11,684 bases of DNA. Source: Actinomycetes bacterium. Lineage in GTDB: Bacteria; Actinomycetota; Aquicultoria; CAJVYJ01; JAUVQD01. Position 1 is the first letter of the stretch. Every line of letters starts with the position of its first letter. A program made the position numbers and the translations under genes. Positions 8,477 through 11,684 of the stretch are shown here, piece after piece. The notes under the pieces were generated by a model, which saw only the letters and a program-made list of their open reading frames with translations, was not told the DNA's origin and made no database searches. The stretch covers positions 1 to 11,684 of the forward strand of contig JAUWIO010000010.1 of the NCBI GenBank assembly GCA_030605305.1, in the 5' to 3' direction.

Positions 8477-9157
8477 GTGACCGCGATTTTACAGCCCATC
8501 ATCGATATCTTGAGGGCGACGCTCGAGTTCTTCGCCCAGCTCACAGGGGACTATGGGGCGGCGATCATCTTGTTGACGATCACGGTCCGAATCTTGCTGC
8601 TGCCTCTGACGATCAAGCAGACAAAGTCGATGCAAGAGATGAAGCGGATCCAGCCTAAGCTCAAAGAGCTGCAGGCTAAATATAAAGACAACAAAGAGAA
8701 GCTCCAAGAAGAGATCATGAAGTTCTATAAAGAGCACAAGATAAACCCGCTGTCCGGATGCTTGCCTTTACTGCTTCAGCTTCCGATCATGTTCGCTCTC
8801 TTTAGGGTGCTGCTAGAGCTCGAGAAGCACAACTTTTGGCTGGTCATGGACAACATCAGCGTGTCGGCCAAAGAAGCGGTGGACATGGTGAGCGCAGGGA
8901 AGCTGAGTGCTGTTGACGCGGCCCCATATATATTTCTGGCTTTGATCATGATCGGAACGACATATTGGCAATCGAAGATGATGAGCGCGGACGCTCAGCA
9001 GGACCGGATGATGTTGTTCATGAGCCTGTTCATGGCTTATCTCGGGTGGACGCTCCCGGCCGGCGTGGTGTTGTACTTGGTCGTGACCAACATATGGACT
9101 ATCGGGCAGCAGTACGTGACGCTTCGCGGCACGACTGTGGCGGCGGAAGGAAGCTAA
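8477..9157 (+). CDS. yidC: Membrane protein insertase YidC/Oxa1 family
   Basis: This is an insertase and chaperone for membrane proteins, acting alone or with SecYEG. At 226 residues it is a short Gram-positive-type form without the large periplasmic domain of proteobacteria and without a lipobox signal peptide. Hydrophobic segments lie at about 27-47, 92-113, 149-164 and 178-212 (two helices). The first carries Arg38 (TITVRILLLPLTI), matching the conserved arginine in the hydrophilic groove. The cytoplasmic hairpin (about 50-90) is rich in Lys and Glu, with MKRIQPKLKELQAKYKDN. The C-terminal tail is brief (RGTTVAAEGS) and lacks the long basic extension of some homologues. The start is GTG 8477. 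The stop abuts the jag ATG with no gap. Confidence 0.96.
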   Translation: MTAILQPIIDILRATLEFFAQLTGDYGAAIILLTITVRILLLPLTIKQTKSMQEMKRIQPKLKELQAKYKDNKEKLQEEIMKFYKEHKINPLSGCLPLLLQLPIMFALFRVLLELEKHNFWLVMDNISVSAKEAVDMVSAGKLSAVDAAPYIFLALIMIGTTYWQSKMMSADAQQDRMMLFMSLFMAYLGWTLPAGVVLYLVVTNIWTIGQQYVTLRGTTVAAEGS

Positions 9158-9781
9158 ATGGGTAGCTCAGTACAGGCCGAGGGCGATAGCGCGCAAGAAG
9201 CGATCGATGCGGCCCTGGAAGAACTAGGGGTCGGACCGGAAGAAGTAGATATAGAGATTGTCGAAGAAGCAAACAAGGGCTTGCTAGGTCTGCGCCGGGG
9301 CCGGGCCAAAGTGATCGTCACCGTCAAGGACCACGCGTATATTGCTCAGACGATCATTGAAGAGATGGCAGACCTGCTCGATGTCGATTGCGATGTCGAG
9401 ATATATGTTGAGGACGATGAAACATGGGTGGCTGTAAGCGGCGAGTCACTTTCTTGGTTGATAGGCCATCACGGCCGGACGCTCGACGCGCTCCAGGTCG
9501 TAGTCGGGGCGATCGTTAATAAACGCATGAAGGCGTCTGTTCGCGTTATTCTTGATGTGGAAGGATACCGGGCACGCCGAAAACGAGAGGTCAAAGAGAT
9601 CGCAGAACGGACGATCGGGAAAGTTTTAGCGCAGCAGGAGGCGAGCGCGCTTCGTCCCATGAGCGCAATGGAACGAAAGACCGTGCACACGACTGCCGGC
9701 CAATACGACGGGGTCTCAACGATCTCCGAAGGCTCGGAGCCCGACCGCTATGTAGTAATAGAACCGACAGATACGGACTAG
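9158..9781 (+). CDS. jag: Jag/KhpB RNA-binding protein (Jag-N, KH, R3H)
   Basis: This RNA-binding protein is also known as KhpB or EloR. In Gram-positives it pairs with KhpA and affects cell elongation and small-RNA biology. At 207 residues it has three domains. Jag-N (about 4-52) carries AIDAALEELGV and KGLLGLRRGRAKV. The KH domain (about 60-133) has the loop GHHG (103-106) within LSWLIGHHGRTLDALQ. The R3H domain (about 140-203) has ERKTVH (172-177, Arg173 and His177) and TISEGSEPDRYVVIEP. The ATG follows the yidC TAA directly, so the genes are coupled. The yidC-jag pairing is typical of Gram-positive origins. It looks intact. Confidence 0.94.
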   Translation: MGSSVQAEGDSAQEAIDAALEELGVGPEEVDIEIVEEANKGLLGLRRGRAKVIVTVKDHAYIAQTIIEEMADLLDVDCDVEIYVEDDETWVAVSGESLSWLIGHHGRTLDALQVVVGAIVNKRMKASVRVILDVEGYRARRKREVKEIAERTIGKVLAQQEASALRPMSAMERKTVHTTAGQYDGVSTISEGSEPDRYVVIEPTDTD

Positions 9782-9814
9782 CGCCGCCCCGCCTTCCTCA
9801 CGCGGCCCTCGCCC

Positions 9815-10036
9815 ATGATGGCCAGGAACGATACAATCGCTGCGATATCGACCCCGGTCGGGATGGGCGGTATAGGCATCATCCGGATCAGCGGGCCGCA
9901 GGCGCTCGCGGTCGGCGCCAAGCTGATCGGCAGTGACACACAAGCTTTTTCCCGACGCCCCACCCACACGCTCTTTCGCACCCACGTCTGTGATCCGCTG
10001 ACGGTCGGCTGGTCGATCAATGCCTTGTTTCGGTGA
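9815..10036 (+). pseudogene. mnmE: MnmE N-terminal fragment, cut by a frameshift
   Basis: This is the start of the tRNA-modifying GTPase MnmE. The first 60 or so residues match the family N-domain: [20 protein letters not shown], then SGPQALAV, and end near HVCDPLTVG. After that the frame reads WSINALFR and stops at TGA (10034-10036). In the -1 frame, [16 protein letters not shown] continues the family sequence, so one base is missing near 10007-10012, probably from the GG of CTGG. I see no slippery heptamer, so programmed shifting is unlikely. A sequencing error or a recent mutation fits better. ATG 9815 (or 9818) has no clear ribosome site. The 33-base gap after jag is GC-rich. Confidence 0.8.
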
Positions 10037-11202
10037 TGCGCGCTCCACGCTCCTATACACGCGAGGACGTCGTCGAGGTCAACGCGCATTCCGGGGCGCC
10101 GTCAATGCGAAGGATCTTAGAGATCGCTCTGGGTTTTGGCGCCAGATTGGCTGAACCGGGAGAGTTTACCAAAAGAGCCTTTTTGTCGGGACGGCTCGAC
10201 CTTTCTCAGGCGGAGGCGATTGCCTCATTGATACGGGCCCGGAGCGCAGCTGCCGCCCGCGCTGCGGCCTACCAGGCAGAGGGTCACCTCTCTAAGCGGA
10301 TCGCCCGGGTCAAGGATGAACTGCTCGAGACGACTGCCTACCTGGAGGCAGCGGTTGATTTTTCCGACGAGGACATCGAAGCGCTCGACCGGCCAGGGGT
10401 CCGGACAAGGCTCGATCGCCACGACGACGAGCTGCAAGGGCTCATTGAAGAAGCAGAGCGCGGTCAAGTCTATGATCAGGGGCTTAGGACGGCCCTGGTC
10501 GGTCGGCCCAATGTCGGAAAGTCGAGCCTTTTAAACGCGCTTTCGCGCGAAGAGCGGGCGATAGTCAGCGCCCAACCAGGAACAACGCGAGATATTGTCG
10601 AATCAACTGTGCTCTTGGGGGAGGTGCCTCTCCTGCTGCGCGATACCGCGGGCTGGCGGGACCCCAGCGATGATATTGAAGCGGAAGGGATCGCTCGCAG
10701 CCAAGCAGCTCTCGACAGCGCTGACCTGGTTGTGTTGGTATTGGCCGGCAACGAGCCCCTCTCGGGTGAAGATGAAGCGTTGATCGACGCGCTGGCTGGG
10801 AACGAGAAGACGATCGTTGTTATTAACAAAACCGATCTCCCCTCCCGGCTTGATCTCGAGGGCCTCCCCTCTCAGCTTCAGGGCCTCCCGCGGGTCGAGC
10901 TTTCTGCTACAACGGGAACCGGTCTAAAAGAACTGGAGTCCGCGGTTCTGCGGTTAGTCGGCCTGGGGCCCGAGCCGGAAGCGAATGAAATGATAATCGC
11001 AGATGCCCGTCAACGAGAAGAGCTGCGGGGGGCCCAAACAGCATTGTTGGACGCACGGGAGGCACTGGATGCGGGGTTTGGTGAAGAGATAATGGCGCCG
11101 CTATTGAAGGACGCTGTAGGGAAACTGGCTCTCTTTGTTGGTGAAGACGTCGATGAGGCGGTCTTGGATCGTATTTTCGCCCGATTTTGCATTGGCAAGT
11201 GA
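10033..11202 (+). CDS. mnmE: tRNA uridine-5-carboxymethylaminomethyl modification GTPase MnmE, main part
   Basis: MnmE with MnmG modifies the wobble uridine (U34) of certain tRNAs, using a folate-derived carbon, FAD and GTP. With the fragment upstream the protein would be about 460 residues, the normal length. The frame shown opens at GTG 10033 or ATG 10036, overlapping the upstream stop (TGATG). It contains the end of the folate-binding N-domain ([34 protein letters not shown]), the helical domain, and a G domain with GRPNVGKSS (157-165), the switch GTTRDI (183-188), DTAGWR (204-209), NKTD (265-268) and SAT (291-293). It ends FCIGK with the catalytic cysteine Cys386. Family positions that differ are NAHSG for the CHGG-type loop, and ARQRE and LALFVGE for the C-terminal NxRH and LGEITGE. 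Confidence 0.93.
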   Translation: MMRAPRSYTREDVVEVNAHSGAPSMRRILEIALGFGARLAEPGEFTKRAFLSGRLDLSQAEAIASLIRARSAAAARAAAYQAEGHLSKRIARVKDELLETTAYLEAAVDFSDEDIEALDRPGVRTRLDRHDDELQGLIEEAERGQVYDQGLRTALVGRPNVGKSSLLNALSREERAIVSAQPGTTRDIVESTVLLGEVPLLLRDTAGWRDPSDDIEAEGIARSQAALDSADLVVLVLAGNEPLSGEDEALIDALAGNEKTIVVINKTDLPSRLDLEGLPSQLQGLPRVELSATTGTGLKELESAVLRLVGLGPEPEANEMIIADARQREELRGAQTALLDAREALDAGFGEEIMAPLLKDAVGKLALFVGEDVDEAVLDRIFARFCIGK

Positions 11203-11244
11203 CTCTGGCCAAATATTCCCGTTTCGGGATAATCTGTCATTGAG

Positions 11245-11684
11245 ATGAAAAGCATATTTCAGCAATCATTTGAGACGATAGTAATCGGCGGCGGTTTCGC
11301 TGGGTCTGCGGCGGCCTGGGTGGCAGCCAGGGAAGGAAAAACCCTCCTTTTGAGCAGCTCTCTCGACACCCTGGCCTTCTCGGCCTGGGGACCGCGGGTG
11401 GTGTCTCGCCAATCACTCGAAGAAACCAAGGCCGGCCGCAGCTTTTGCGAGCGCGTGCTGCATCCCTCCTTCTTGGGGGAGATATCATTGCCGGAGGGCC
11501 CGCTGGCGTTGTTTGACACGGTTGCTCTGCGACGGCAATGGCAGGCGGAGCTGGAAGGGCTCGAGGGTCTAGCCCTCTATCAAGACACTGCCGAGAGCAT
11601 AGAGCGCTCGACGGATCTTTGGCAGATCAAGACCAGATGGGGCTCTACTTTTTTGTCGAAGCGGGTTATTTTAGCGCTAGGAAC
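11245..11684 (+). CDS. Divergent MnmG/GidA-like FAD protein, partial
   Basis: The first 146 residues of a flavoprotein that runs off the window. It has an FAD-binding Rossmann start, TIVIGGGFAGSAAAWVAARE (11-30), then KTLLLSSSLDTLAF and later ALRRQWQAELE and KRVILALG, the same order as in MnmG. It sits where mnmG normally follows mnmE, 42 bases downstream. It differs strongly from true MnmG. The GGGHAG His is Phe, the NPAIGGPAKG segment after LDT is absent (replaced by SAWGPRVVSRQ), and the distance to ALRRQ is about 20 residues shorter. It may be a lineage-specific paralogue or a replacement for MnmG; I do not give the symbol. The start ATG 11245 has only a weak ribosome site. Confidence 0.75.
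   Translation, partial: MKSIFQQSFETIVIGGGFAGSAAAWVAAREGKTLLLSSSLDTLAFSAWGPRVVSRQSLEETKAGRSFCERVLHPSFLGEISLPEGPLALFDTVALRRQWQAELEGLEGLALYQDTAESIERSTDLWQIKTRWGSTFLSKRVILALG

Noticed and set aside
10005..10036. Programmed -1 frameshifting in mnmE
   Set aside because: No slippery heptamer or clear downstream stem is present at the crossing point.
11214..11226. Short hairpin TCCCG-TTT-CGGGA between mnmE and the MnmG-like gene
   Set aside because: The stem is five bases with no T-run, so it is too weak to call a terminator within what looks like an operon.

Overview
The window is a bacterial chromosome origin region. It holds a conserved core block rather than an accessory island. Gene order and protein character fit a deep-branching actinobacterial or other Gram-positive-type (Terrabacteria) lineage: dnaA and dnaN are followed by a DUF721/DciA gene and gyrBA on one side, and rpmH-rnpA-yidD-yidC-jag-mnmE lie on the other. 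MnmE/MnmG genes are missing from most classical Actinobacteria, so this lineage assignment is tentative. Base composition looks moderate, and about half the starts are GTG or TTG.

Left arm, all on the minus strand, reading away from the origin at about 7.3-7.7 kb: dnaA (7312-5981), dnaN (5776-4670), a dciA-like gene (4658-4227), gyrB (4163-2259), a small two-helix membrane protein of unknown function (2259-1999), and gyrA (from 1985 leftward). recF, normally found between dnaN and the DUF721 gene, is absent; only 11 bases lie there. The gyrA frame is interrupted by one in-frame TAA at 122-120. The frame beyond it still encodes typical GyrA C-terminal sequence to the window edge.

Origin: the 456 bases between dnaA and rpmH hold two perfect DnaA boxes in a perfect 14-base inverted repeat (7641-7680), a third near-consensus box (7535-7543), AT-rich tracts, a candidate dnaA promoter and a perfect-consensus sigma70 promoter for rpmH. 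The dnaA-dnaN gap adds one near-consensus DnaA box and an AT-rich tract. Together they look like a bipartite oriC of the Bacillus subtilis kind.

Right arm, all on the plus strand and tightly packed: rpmH, rnpA, yidD, yidC, jag/khpB, mnmE (split by a one-base frameshift near 10007-10012) and the start of a divergent MnmG/GidA-like flavoprotein that runs off the window. Both arms are transcribed in the direction of fork movement. The left arm supplies initiation, clamp, helicase-related and gyrase functions. The right arm supplies a ribosomal protein, RNase P protein, membrane insertion and tRNA wobble-uridine modification.

I found no clearly new multi-gene system. The points most worth checking are the divergent MnmG-like protein beside an MnmE with altered motifs, the missing recF, the membrane protein inserted between gyrB and gyrA, the mini-ORF and T7 run overlapping the dnaA start, and the two lesions in gyrA and mnmE, which may be sequencing or assembly errors.
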